From NCBI GenBank assembly GCA_023230855.1, contig JALNWQ010000003.1:248001-312000 (forward strand): 64,000 nucleotides of DNA, read 5' to 3'. This document shows positions 22,970-31,265 of this stretch, piece by piece (positions within the stretch are counted from its first letter, which is position 1; each line of letters begins with the position of its first letter). Under the pieces are notes generated by a model. That model was not told where the DNA came from and did not search any database. It worked only from the letters and a program-made list of their open reading frames with translations. Made by a program: the position numbers and the translations under genes. The stretch is from Solirubrobacteraceae bacterium. GTDB taxonomy: Bacteria; Actinomycetota; Thermoleophilia; Solirubrobacterales; Solirubrobacteraceae.

Positions 22970-23694
22970 GCGACGACGCCGGCACCGACGCCCTCCCGGT
23001 CGACCACTGGCCGGGGGGCGGCGCCGACCGCGTCGGGCGGGTCGGCGACGACCACGGGTCCGCCACCACCAACGGGGGCGACGCGGACGGGGTGCCCGAC
23101 CCGGAGGGCCCGCCGGCGTTCTACTTCGACTTCCGCGACCCCGCGTCGTACCTCGCCGCCGAGCGGGTGATCCAGACCCTGCCGGTGGCGACGCCGTGGG
23201 TGCCCGTCGACGCGTCGCGGCTGCCGGGCCCGCACGCGTGGGAGGGGTTCCGCTGCGAGCACGACGAGGCGGCGTGGCGCGAGGCGATCGCCCGCACCGC
23301 CGCCGAGCGCGGCCTGCAACCGCTGCGCTGGCCGATCGAGGTGCCGTTCGACAGCACGCTCGCCCTGCGCGCCGCCTGGTACGCCAAGGGCCTGGGCCGG
23401 GTCGTGTCGGTGTCGCTGCCCGCGTTCCGCCAGGCGTACGCCGGGGGTCACGACCTGTCGACCGAGGCCTACGTGCTCATCGCCGCGTCCGCGGCCGAGA
23501 TGCACCCGCGCGCCGTCCTGCAGTCGCTGGAGCGCGGACCGATCGTCGATGCGCTGACCGCCGCGACCGACCGGGCCGTCGAGCGCGGCGTGCGGACCGT
23601 GCCGGCGGTGTGGACCGGCGACCGCGTCTTCCACGGCGACGCCGGCGTGGACGAGGCGGCGGCGGCGCTCGCCGCACGGCAACCGTCCTCCTGA
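22966..23694 (+). CDS. DsbA-family / 2-hydroxychromene-2-carboxylate isomerase-like protein
   Basis: 242 residues from the GTG that overlaps the lpdA stop (GTGA), showing translational coupling. After about 45 residues of Gly/Asp-rich leader the thioredoxin-like fold starts with FYFDFRDPASYLAAERV, the DFxxPxSYLA motif of HCCA isomerases and DsbA/FrnE relatives. The CxxC redox pair is absent. Later segments PLRWPIEVPFDSTLALRAAWYAKGLGR and GVRTVPAVWTGDRVFHGD (cis-proline loop) fit glutathione-transferase-kappa-like proteins. Function is unknown; coupling to lpdA hints at a thiol or lipoate link. A hairpin follows the stop. Confidence 0.75.
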   Translation: MSDDAGTDALPVDHWPGGGADRVGRVGDDHGSATTNGGDADGVPDPEGPPAFYFDFRDPASYLAAERVIQTLPVATPWVPVDASRLPGPHAWEGFRCEHDEAAWREAIARTAAERGLQPLRWPIEVPFDSTLALRAAWYAKGLGRVVSVSLPAFRQAYAGGHDLSTEAYVLIAASAAEMHPRAVLQSLERGPIVDALTAATDRAVERGVRTVPAVWTGDRVFHGDAGVDEAAAALAARQPSS

Positions 23695-23716
23695 CCCCGC
23701 GCGACGGCCCGCGGGG
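23695..23716. terminator. Hairpin between convergent genes
   Basis: CCCCGCG and CGCGGGG around an 8-base loop, starting right after the stop of the DsbA-like gene and before the stop of the convergent small gene. Probably bidirectional. Confidence 0.5.
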
Positions 23717-23731
23717 CGACGGTGGCGCCGC

Positions 23732-24007
23732 TCAGCCCGCGTCGCCGCCGTCGCCGTCGTCGAGCCCCAGGTCGAGGTCGAGCTGGGACTCGTTCTGGGT
23801 GGGATCACGGGCGCCGCGACGGCGGGCGGCCTTCTTCCAGTGGCGGACGAGCTCGCGCGCGCCGGCGCTGCGCCATGAGACCCCCCGGCACACCGGCTCG
23901 ATCCGCACGGTGCCGTCCCGGTCGAACCCCAGGACGAGCGCGAAGAACCGCCGGCCCTTCTTGTCGACCTCGACGATGTCCCCCGGTTCGATCGGCGCCG
24001 TGCGCAC
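23732..24007 (-). CDS. Small conserved-looking protein of unknown function
   Basis: 91 residues from a GTG with TAGCCT ending seven bases upstream. The first 45 residues look like a small beta-barrel: IEPGDIVEVDKKGRRFFALVLG then DGTVRIEPVCRGVSWRSAGARELVRHWKK, similar in style to KOW or PRC-type barrels. The C-terminus is acidic (DLDLGLDDGDGGDAG). I do not recognise the family. The clear codon bias and promoter make it a real gene; RNA or protein binding is a guess from the fold style. Confidence 0.65.
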   Translation of the reverse strand: MRTAPIEPGDIVEVDKKGRRFFALVLGFDRDGTVRIEPVCRGVSWRSAGARELVRHWKKAARRRGARDPTQNESQLDLDLGLDDGDGGDAG

Positions 24008-24204
24008 CCGGTCGAGGCTAGCCGGTCCGGCGGCGCGGACGGGTCCTCAGCGACCGCCACGCGGCGCCGGGCGGCGCAACGGGAACCCGCAGACGACGCC
24101 GCGCCCGCGACGGCATCGCGCCGCCTGACGTCCCGCCCGCGACGGCCGTCGCCGCGCGACCGTGGTCCGGGCGCCACGCCGCCCACGGACCCGACGGCCC
24201 AGGC

Positions 24205-25599
24205 TCACAGCAGCCCCCGCTCACGGGCGACCCGCACCGCGTCCGCGCGGTTGTCCACCTCGAGCCGCACGTAGAGCCGCTGGACGTGGCTCTTCACCGT
24301 GTTGCGCGACAGGTAGAGCTCCCGCCCGATCTCGGCCAGCGACAGGGTCCCGGCGAGCATCCGCAGCACGCGCGCCTCGGCCGCGGTCGGCGCGGTGGCG
24401 GGCACGGCGACGTACCGGCGCGCGGGCGCGGACGCCGAGGCTCCGGCGCCGGCGGCCCCGGCGGCCGTCCCGGTGCCGGGGGGAGCGCTCGCCATCCGGC
24501 GCGTGAGGCGCGACGCGACGCTCCGCCCGAGCTCCTCGCGCAACCGCTCCCGCAGCACCGCCGCCACGATCGGGCGGTGGACGAACGCGCCCGGCTCGTC
24601 CGGGCACGGCTCCAGCAGGCCCAGGTCGCGTCGGGCGGCGTCGAGCGACCGCTCGACCCGCGGGTCCTGCAGGAGGTGGCGGCAGCGATCGGCCGACAGG
24701 CGGTCGAGGACCGAGGTCCGCAGGAGGAACCGTCGCATCTCGGGTCCCACGCGATCGAGCACCTCCTCGGTGAAGAGCTCCGCGAAGTCCCGGGGCACCG
24801 CGTCGGACCGGCGCTCGCGGGCGAGCAGGTCGGCGGCGACCGGCCAGCCCCCGGTGAACCGCGCGAGCCGCTCGACGTCGACGCCGGTGGCCGCGATCTC
24901 CCGCAGCTCCGACCGGTCCAGGCGCAGGTCGTCGGGCCCGAGCTCGAGCACGTCACCGCACATCCGGCGCCGTGCCAGGCCGACCCGGGGCGCCGAGCGT
25001 CCGACGAGGATCACGCGCAGATTGCCGCCCGCGTGGTCGACGAGCGCGGCGACGACCTCGTCGGACGGGCTGCCGGCGACGGCATGGTGGTCGTCGAGCA
25101 CGACGACGATCGGCAGCGCCGACTGGTCGGTGAGCGCGGTCACGACCCGGCCGACGGCGGCGGCGACGCCTCCGTCGGCCGGCGCGGGCCCGCCGGGCGA
25201 CATCGCATCGGGGGCGACCCGCGAGACCGCCGCGGCGAGATGGTCCAGGAGCCGCCCCGGCTCACGGTCGCGCACGGTGAGGGTGAGCCACACCCCGTCC
25301 CCGACGAACTGCGAGAACCACGTGGCGACGGCGGTCGTCTTGCCGTACCCGACGGGGGCGGTGACGACGGTCACCGCGCAGTCGTACCCGTCCTCGATCC
25401 TTCGCGCGACCCGCTCCCGCGGAGGGAGGTCGCGCCGCGGGCGGGGCGGTCCCGCGCACGCGCCGACGACCGGCGCGCGGTCGGGCGACGACCCCCGCAG
25501 CGCACGGTGGGACGCGCCGCGAACGGGCGGCGGTCCGAGCGGGTCGACGCCGACGGGGACGTGGTGGGTGGACGGCAGGGGGAGCGGTTCGGTGGCCAT
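24205..25599 (-). CDS. LuxR-family transcriptional regulator with MalT-like ATPase domain
   Basis: 464 residues. An NTPase (STAND/LAL) domain begins with RRIEDGYDCAVTVVTAPVGYGKTTAVATWF (Walker A GYGKTT) and has Walker B IVVVLDDHHAV. A helical region with LARFTGGWPVAADLLA and LFTEEVLDRVGPEMRRFLLRTSVLDRL matches MalT/LAL proteins. The last 65 residues are a LuxR helix-turn-helix (TAAEARVLRMLAGTLSLAEIGRELYLSRNTVKSHVQRLYVRL). It lacks the long TPR-like sensor of full MalT (about 900 residues), so it is a short form. It lies upstream of nothing obvious; its target genes are unknown. Confidence 0.88.
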   Translation of the reverse strand: MATEPLPLPSTHHVPVGVDPLGPPPVRGASHRALRGSSPDRAPVVGACAGPPRPRRDLPPRERVARRIEDGYDCAVTVVTAPVGYGKTTAVATWFSQFVGDGVWLTLTVRDREPGRLLDHLAAAVSRVAPDAMSPGGPAPADGGVAAAVGRVVTALTDQSALPIVVVLDDHHAVAGSPSDEVVAALVDHAGGNLRVILVGRSAPRVGLARRRMCGDVLELGPDDLRLDRSELREIAATGVDVERLARFTGGWPVAADLLARERRSDAVPRDFAELFTEEVLDRVGPEMRRFLLRTSVLDRLSADRCRHLLQDPRVERSLDAARRDLGLLEPCPDEPGAFVHRPIVAAVLRERLREELGRSVASRLTRRMASAPPGTGTAAGAAGAGASASAPARRYVAVPATAPTAAEARVLRMLAGTLSLAEIGRELYLSRNTVKSHVQRLYVRLEVDNRADAVRVARERGLL

Positions 25600-25677
25600 G
25601 TCACCGAGACGTCGCGCGACGACCGGCCTTCCCCCCCCCTCGATCTGCGGACGTCGACGGCCGCCTTCGCGTCGCGG

Positions 25678-26529
25678 TCAGTGGATCCGGACCGGGGCGC
25701 CCGCCGGCACCTTGCGCACGAACCACGACACGTCGGCGTTGGAGACCCGCACGCAGCCGTGGGACCGCGCGGAGCCGAGCGGGTCGCGGAGGCTGTCGCC
25801 ACCACGGCCGTGGATCCCGATCCGGCCCGGCCCGCCGTCGAACTCCTGCAGCACCTGCGACGTGGCGGTGAGGGCGACCGCCCACGGCCCGAGGAACCCA
25901 CGGCGGTCCGGCTGACGGTTGCGCTCGTACACCGCGGCGAGGCCCCGCGGGGTCGGCGTGCCACGCGCCCCGACGACCGCGCGGAACCGTCGGACCACGC
26001 GACCGCGGTGACGGACCGTCACCCGCCGCGCGCGCCGGTGGACGTCGACCCAGTAGTCGGTGCGGCCGAGGACGACGGCGTCGGCCGGGATCCACCCCTG
26101 GCTCCCGTGGGGCCGGATCGGCAGCCGCACCCGGAGCCAGCGCTCGCCCCCGCGGACCACGGACTCGAGGACCATGAGGACCATCGGCTGCCCCGACCAC
26201 GTCGTCTGGGCCGGGATCCGCCACACGACCCGGCCGCGCGCGGCGTGCCGCAACGCCCGGACCTTCGAGACGACGAGCGCCGTGGTCGTCCCGGTCTCCG
26301 GCGACGGCGGCAGGATCTCCCACTCCGGCTCGTCGCCCTCGTCGTCCGCCGCGTCCGGGAGCGCCGGCGCGACGTCGGGGGCGCGTCCGTCGGATGCGGG
26401 CGCGACGACCGCGTCCTCGGTCGCCGCCGTCGCCGGGGCGGCGAGGAGCATCGTCAGGAGCGCCGTCGCGGCGACGACCGACGATCGCGTGCGGGCTGAC
26501 GGGGCGTCCGTCGACGGGAGGGCGCGCAT
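25678..26529 (-). CDS. L,D-transpeptidase (YkuD domain), secreted
   Basis: 283 residues. Signal peptide (SSVVAATALLTMLLAAPATAA), an acidic Pro/Asp linker, an SH3-like segment (VVWRIPAQTTWSGQPMVLMVL) and a C-terminal YkuD catalytic domain. The active-site pattern IGIHGRGG ... SARSHGCVRVSN contains the conserved His and the catalytic Cys of SHGCxR. Such enzymes make 3-3 cross-links in peptidoglycan or anchor proteins to it, outside the membrane. TACCCT ends seven bases before the ATG. The LuxR-type regulator gene lies 78 bases downstream on the same strand. Confidence 0.92.
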   Translation of the reverse strand: MRALPSTDAPSARTRSSVVAATALLTMLLAAPATAATEDAVVAPASDGRAPDVAPALPDAADDEGDEPEWEILPPSPETGTTTALVVSKVRALRHAARGRVVWRIPAQTTWSGQPMVLMVLESVVRGGERWLRVRLPIRPHGSQGWIPADAVVLGRTDYWVDVHRRARRVTVRHRGRVVRRFRAVVGARGTPTPRGLAAVYERNRQPDRRGFLGPWAVALTATSQVLQEFDGGPGRIGIHGRGGDSLRDPLGSARSHGCVRVSNADVSWFVRKVPAGAPVRIH

Positions 26530-26624
26530 CCGCCCGAGGGTAGGGGACCGTCCCACGGGAGGCCGCGCTTCATCCGGGTGAAGCATCGCCGGGGACGGGA
26601 CGGGGCGGGGCGGGGCGGGCGCGG

Positions 26625-27665
26625 TCAGCGCGACGACCGGCGACGCGCCGCCTGCTCCGCCTCGCGCTCCGCGCTCCCCGGGGCGTTCCACGCCGCCCAC
26701 GCCCCGTCGACCATGACGTCGAGGTCGCGGGTGGGCTTCCAGCCGAAGTCGCGCTCGATCCGGGCCGCCGACCCGACGATCCGCGCCGGGTCGCCCGGCC
26801 GGCGCGGCGCGACGTCGTACCCGTCGACCGGGCCGTCGACGCGGGCGACGATCCGCTCCACGATCTGCCGGACCGACACGCCCTCCCCCCGACCGACGTT
26901 GTAGGCCGGCTCCAGCGCACGGCCCTCGTCCAGCAGCAGGGCGGCGCGGAGGTGCGCCTCCGCCAGGTCGACGACGTCGACGTAGTCGCGGATGCACGAC
27001 CCGTCGGGGGTCGGGTAGTCGTCGCCGAAGACCTTCGGGCGCACGCCGGCGCTCAACGCCCGGAGCACGAGCGGGAAGAGGTTGTACGGGCTGTGGTCGA
27101 CGATCGCCGCCACCCCGCCGTCGTCGTCGCGGACGTCGCCCGAGCCCACGACGTTGAAGTACCGCAGCGACGTGTGGCGCAGCGACGGCCGGGCCCGGGC
27201 CTGGTCGCGGATGAGCCACTCCCCGACGAGCTTGGACTCCCCGTACGGGCTCTCGGGCCGCTGGGGCGCGTCCTCGTCGACGACGTCCGTCGCGGCGGTG
27301 CCGTACGTCGCCGACGACGACGAGAACACGAGCCGGTCGACGTCCCGCGCCGCCATCTGCGCGAGCAGCACCCGGGTGCCCTCGACGTTCGCGCGGTAGA
27401 AGTCCAGCGGCACGTGGACGGACTCGCCGGCGTACTTCAGGCCCGCCAGGTGGATGACCCCCTCGACCGGCTGCGCGTCGAGCGCCGCCGCGACGGCGGC
27501 CGGATCCTCCACCCGTCCCTCGTGCAGCACGACGTCGGACGGCACGAAGTCGCGGAACCCCGACGAGAGGTCGTCGAGCACCACGACCTCGCGCCCCGCG
27601 GCGCGGAACGCCCGCACGATGTGGGCGCCGATGTAGCCGGCGCCACCGGTCAAGAGCCACGGCAT
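26625..27665 (-). CDS. galE: UDP-glucose 4-epimerase
   Basis: 346 residues, extended SDR. TGGAGYIGAHIVRAFRAAG is the NAD-binding GxxGxxG, FSSSSATYG and SPYGESKLVGE provide the catalytic Ser/Thr and YxxxK, and the C-terminal half has RYFNVVGS, VFGDDYPTPDGSCIRDYVDVVDLAEAHL and EPAYNVGRGEGVSV, the exact GalE signatures. It interconverts UDP-glucose and UDP-galactose for the adjacent polysaccharide genes. TAGACT ends seven bases before the ATG. The last 20 residues are charged and not conserved in the family. Confidence 0.95.
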   Translation of the reverse strand: MPWLLTGGAGYIGAHIVRAFRAAGREVVVLDDLSSGFRDFVPSDVVLHEGRVEDPAAVAAALDAQPVEGVIHLAGLKYAGESVHVPLDFYRANVEGTRVLLAQMAARDVDRLVFSSSSATYGTAATDVVDEDAPQRPESPYGESKLVGEWLIRDQARARPSLRHTSLRYFNVVGSGDVRDDDGGVAAIVDHSPYNLFPLVLRALSAGVRPKVFGDDYPTPDGSCIRDYVDVVDLAEAHLRAALLLDEGRALEPAYNVGRGEGVSVRQIVERIVARVDGPVDGYDVAPRRPGDPARIVGSAARIERDFGWKPTRDLDVMVDGAWAAWNAPGSAEREAEQAARRRSSR

Positions 27666-27727
27666 GGCGGGCAGTCTAGGGACCGCCGCGACGCCATCGG
27701 TCGCGCGACGGCGCGTCCCGGTCGCCG

Positions 27728-28879
27728 CTACGGCCGCCGTCCGGCGGCCTCGACCGCGCCGGCGTACGCGGCCGCCAGCCGCGTGGCGAGCACCGTCGGA
27801 TCGGTGCGTGCGGCGGCCCGGTCCCGCTGTCGGTCCGCCGCGCCGGGATCGGCCGCCACCCGGACCCACGCCGCCGCCAGCGCGACGGGGTCGCCCGCGG
27901 GGACGCGCGCGTCGTCCGGGACGAGCTCGCGCAGCGCCCCGACGTCGGACGCGACGACCGGCAGCCCGCGGAGCATCGCCTCGGCCGCGGCCAGGCCGAA
28001 CGTCTCGTGGGCGAGCGACGGCACGAGCTCGACCGACGCCGACGCCCGCAGCGCCTCGAGCTCGTCGGGCGCGAGCCGTCCGACGAACCGGACGTGCGGC
28101 AGGTCGGCGGCGGCCGTGCGCAACGCCGCCTCGTCCGGCCCGACGTTCGCCACGACGAGGTCGCGACCGGTGATCCGCGCCGCGGCGATCGCGACGTCGG
28201 CGCCCTTCTCCGGCGCGAGGCGCCCGGCGACGACCGCGGGGCCACCCGACCGCACCCGGTCCGCGCCGTCGGCGGGACGGGGCCCCGCGTCGACCGGGTG
28301 GCCGACCACCGCGACCCGGTCGTCCGGCAGGTCGACCCCGAGCGTCCGCAGCCGCTCCAGCGCGGCGTCGCTCGGCACGACGACGAGGTCGGCCGCGGCG
28401 AGCAGGCCCGCCTGCTGGCGGGCGAGCCCGACCGCGTAGGCGGTGGCCTCGGCCCGACCTCCGCGGCAGCGGTGACGCAGCCCGGGACGCAGGTCGCGAC
28501 CGTGGCACGCGGTGCAGTCGTCGCCGTCCCGCACGCACGTGCCGACCGCGCACACGAGCCGGTAGTTGTGGAGCTGCAGCACGACCGTCGCCCCGGCGTC
28601 ACGGGCCGCCCGCAGCGCCCGGACGCCGAACGTCGGGTGCACGTTGTGCGCGTGGACGATCCGGGCCCCGGTGCGGTCGACCTCGCGGGCCACGTCGCGG
28701 GGGTCGAGGCCGCCCCGCACGAGCCCGGCGACGGCCCGGAGCGGCCCGACGTCGGCCGAGTCCCGCTCGAGCAGCGCCGTCGCCTCGCCCAGGCGGTCCT
28801 CGGTCAGGCGCCGCAGCGCCGCGATCGCCCGCTCCTCCCCGCCGAGGGTGCGGTAGCGGTGGTGGAGGTGGAGGATCAC
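27728..28879 (-). CDS. GT4-family glycosyltransferase with Cys-rich insert
   Basis: 383 residues, GT-B fold. The N-terminal domain begins MILHLHHRYRTLGGEERAI, the C-terminal donor domain has VVAGRLAPEKGADVAIAAA and LVPSLAHETFGLAAAEAMLRGLPVVASDVGALREL (the EX7E region). A cluster of five cysteines and a His lies at about 115-145 (CAVGTCVRDGDDCTACHG then RHRC) and could hold zinc; similar inserts occur in bacterial capsule GT4 enzymes. The GTG start overlaps the end of the DUF6314 gene by four bases, so the two are coupled. Sugar and acceptor are unknown. Confidence 0.87.
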   Translation of the reverse strand: MILHLHHRYRTLGGEERAIAALRRLTEDRLGEATALLERDSADVGPLRAVAGLVRGGLDPRDVAREVDRTGARIVHAHNVHPTFGVRALRAARDAGATVVLQLHNYRLVCAVGTCVRDGDDCTACHGRDLRPGLRHRCRGGRAEATAYAVGLARQQAGLLAAADLVVVPSDAALERLRTLGVDLPDDRVAVVGHPVDAGPRPADGADRVRSGGPAVVAGRLAPEKGADVAIAAARITGRDLVVANVGPDEAALRTAAADLPHVRFVGRLAPDELEALRASASVELVPSLAHETFGLAAAEAMLRGLPVVASDVGALRELVPDDARVPAGDPVALAAAWVRVAADPGAADRQRDRAAARTDPTVLATRLAAAYAGAVEAAGRRP

Positions 28880-29427
28880 GTGCCGGGCCGGTCCGCGGCC
28901 GGCGGCTCGGGGCCGGGGTCGAGCCGCCGGTCGGCCGGGTCCGCGTCGCGCCCGTCGGCGGCGGACGACGCCGTCCGCCGGTAGACCGTCGTGATCGTCA
29001 GGTCCTTCGCCGGTCCGCCGATCCGCCAGGTGACGCGGAGCTCGTCCGGTCCGGTGGCGCGCAGCTCGCCCCGGTAGAGGTCGGCGCGGCACGGGTGCTC
29101 GACCGCGCAGCTCCCGGTCCGCAGGTCGAGCGGATGGAACGGCCGGCCGTCGTCGAAGTCGACGGCCCACGTCGCCCCGTCGGGGCGCACCCGCATCTCG
29201 CGGGCGCCGTCGCCGACGTACCCCCCGAGCCGCAACGTGCCCTCCTCGATCCACCGCAACCCGTCCCCGTCGGGGACGAACCTCGCCCGCCCGTCGACGG
29301 TCCCGGTCCGTCCCGCCGCGTGGTCCTCGATCGTCCGGTCCAGGGACCAGGACCCGGGCAGGAAGCGCAACGGGTCGGGGACCGGGACGGACGGGTCCGG
29401 GGTGGCGGGGTCGGGGGACGCGCCCAT
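28876..29427 (-). CDS. DUF6314-like protein
   Basis: 183 residues. The pattern LRFLPGSWSLDRTIEDHAAGRTGTVDGRARFVPDGDGLRWIEEGTL near the N-terminus and VDFDDGRPFHPLDL with HPCRADLYRGELRATGPDELRVTWRIGGPAKDL later match, from memory, the DUF6314 family, a lipocalin-like beta barrel of unknown function. TAAGCT ends seven bases before the ATG. It heads a two-gene unit with the GT4 gene (four-base overlap), an unexpected partner. No signal peptide is seen. Ligand binding is plausible but unproven. Confidence 0.75.
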   Translation of the reverse strand: MGASPDPATPDPSVPVPDPLRFLPGSWSLDRTIEDHAAGRTGTVDGRARFVPDGDGLRWIEEGTLRLGGYVGDGAREMRVRPDGATWAVDFDDGRPFHPLDLRTGSCAVEHPCRADLYRGELRATGPDELRVTWRIGGPAKDLTITTVYRRTASSAADGRDADPADRRLDPGPEPPAADRPGT

Positions 29428-29579
29428 CCGGACGAGCTTAGGCGTTGGCCGGACGAGCCCCCGTCCGGACCACACGCCGCGATCGCACGCCGGTCCGGCG
29501 CCGTCCGACGGAGCGGGCGCGGCACCGCGCGGCCCCGGAGGCCCGTGGACGGGGGCGCCGTCGCGTACCCTGGGCCCGC

Positions 29580-31265
29580 GTGCCGCACCCGAGCGCCATC
29601 GTCGCGATCCCCACCACGGGGCGCCCCGACCACCTCGACCACGCCCTGCGCTCGGTGCTGCCCCAGGCGCGGGCCCACGGGGTCGACGTCGTCGTCGTCG
29701 ACGACGGCCCGTCCGCGACGACCCGCGACCTGGCGTCGCGGCACGGCGTGGGGTGCATCACCCATCCGCGACGCCGGGGGCTCAACGCGTCGCGCAACGC
29801 GGCGATCGCCGCGACCGACGCCGACCTCGTCTGCTTCCTCGACGACGACGCCGAGGTGACCGACGGCTGGCTCGCCGCCCTGCTCGACGCCGCCGCCGGC
29901 GCCCCCGACGCGGCCGCGCTCGGGGGGCCCGTCCTCGCCCGGCTCGCGGGCCGCGACGCCGCGCGCGACGGCGCCCTCGCCCCGCCGATCAGCCACCTCG
30001 ACCTCGGCCCGCGCGACCGGGACTGCGACCGGCTGTGGGGCGCCAACCTCACGGTGCGCCGCGCCGCGATCGACGCGATCGGGCCGTTCGACCCGTCCCA
30101 CCAGATCTACGGGGACGAGGAGGAGTGGCTCGCCCGTGCGCTCGCGGCCGGGTGGCGCGTCCGCTACGTCGCCGCCGCTGCGGTGCTCCACCACCGGTCG
30201 GCCGCGGAGTCCACGACCCGCGAGCTCGCCCGCACGCGGTGGCGCAACGGGCAGGCGTCGCGGCGCGCCGACCTGCGTCGGGGCGACGCGCCCGGGATCG
30301 CCGCCGAGGCGGTCAACGTCGCGCGCAACGCGGCCGGGCTGCTGCGCCACCGCGACCCGTCGCACCTGTGGGCCGCGTCGCACGCCGTCGGTCGGCTCCA
30401 CGAGGCGGCCCTGGGCTACCCGCCGGCCGGGCCCGCCACGCCGGGCGTCGACGACTTCCTGTCGGGCACCAGCGGCCACGTGGCCGGACGTCGCGCCCGG
30501 CTGCTCGCCGCGCACGACCGGTGGCTCGACCTGCGCCTCGCCGCGCGTGGCGTCGGCCGCCGACTCGACGCGCTCGCCGCGACGGCGCCGGCCGAGGACG
30601 TCCTCGTCGTCATCCCGGCGCGACCCGGCAACGCCGACGTCGTCCGCGCGCTGCGCGGCCGGCTCGCGTCCCGCCGGCACCGCGTCGACCTGCGCGCGCC
30701 CGACCCCGCCGGGCGGCCGCGGTTCGTCACGGTCCAGGACGCGATCGACGAGGCGACGGCCGGGCGCGACGCCCCGTTCGACCGGATCCTGCTGGTGGAC
30801 GACGACATCGAGCTGCCGCGGCGGTTCCTCGACCGGTTCGTCGGCCTCTGCTCGGCCGCCGACCTCGACCTGGCGCAGCCCGCGCACCGACGCCACGGCC
30901 ACGCCGCGTGGCCGATCACGCGTCGTCGCCCGGGGACGACCTGGCGGCGCACGACGTTCGTCGAGATCGGCCCGCTGACCGCGTTCTCCGCGCGGGCCTG
31001 CGACGTCCTCCTGCCGTTCGACCCGGCGGTCGGGATGGGCTGGGGCCTCGACGCGCACTGGGCGGCGGTCGCGGACGCGCACGGCCTGCGGTGCGGCATC
31101 GTCGACGCGCTGCCCGTCGGGCACCTCGCCGCGCCGCCCGCCACCGCGTACGGCCGCGACGGGGCGCTCGCCGACGCCCGGGCGCTGCTCGCCGACCGCC
31201 CGTACCTGCCGCGGTGGGAGATCACCACCGTCGAAGACCACGTCGACCCGCCGGGGCCGCGATGA
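29580..31265 (+). CDS. Two-domain GT2-family glycosyltransferase
   Basis: 561 residues. The first 290 are a GT-A domain: IVAIPTTGRPDHLDHALRSVLPQ, VVVVDDGPSATT, NASRNAAIAATDADLVCFLDDDAEVTDGWLAAL (DxD), LWGANLTVRRAAIDAIGPFD and GDEEEWLARALAAGWRV (acceptor ED). A second, shorter GT-A-like half (about 335-561) has ILLVDDDIELPRRFLDRFV and TFVEIGPLTAFSARACDVLLPFDPAVGMGWGLDAHW but fewer motifs, and may be a degenerate duplicate. The GTG start follows TACCCT by eight bases. It begins a four-base-overlapped run of transferase genes. Confidence 0.85.
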   Translation: MPHPSAIVAIPTTGRPDHLDHALRSVLPQARAHGVDVVVVDDGPSATTRDLASRHGVGCITHPRRRGLNASRNAAIAATDADLVCFLDDDAEVTDGWLAALLDAAAGAPDAAALGGPVLARLAGRDAARDGALAPPISHLDLGPRDRDCDRLWGANLTVRRAAIDAIGPFDPSHQIYGDEEEWLARALAAGWRVRYVAAAAVLHHRSAAESTTRELARTRWRNGQASRRADLRRGDAPGIAAEAVNVARNAAGLLRHRDPSHLWAASHAVGRLHEAALGYPPAGPATPGVDDFLSGTSGHVAGRRARLLAAHDRWLDLRLAARGVGRRLDALAATAPAEDVLVVIPARPGNADVVRALRGRLASRRHRVDLRAPDPAGRPRFVTVQDAIDEATAGRDAPFDRILLVDDDIELPRRFLDRFVGLCSAADLDLAQPAHRRHGHAAWPITRRRPGTTWRRTTFVEIGPLTAFSARACDVLLPFDPAVGMGWGLDAHWAAVADAHGLRCGIVDALPVGHLAAPPATAYGRDGALADARALLADRPYLPRWEITTVEDHVDPPGPR

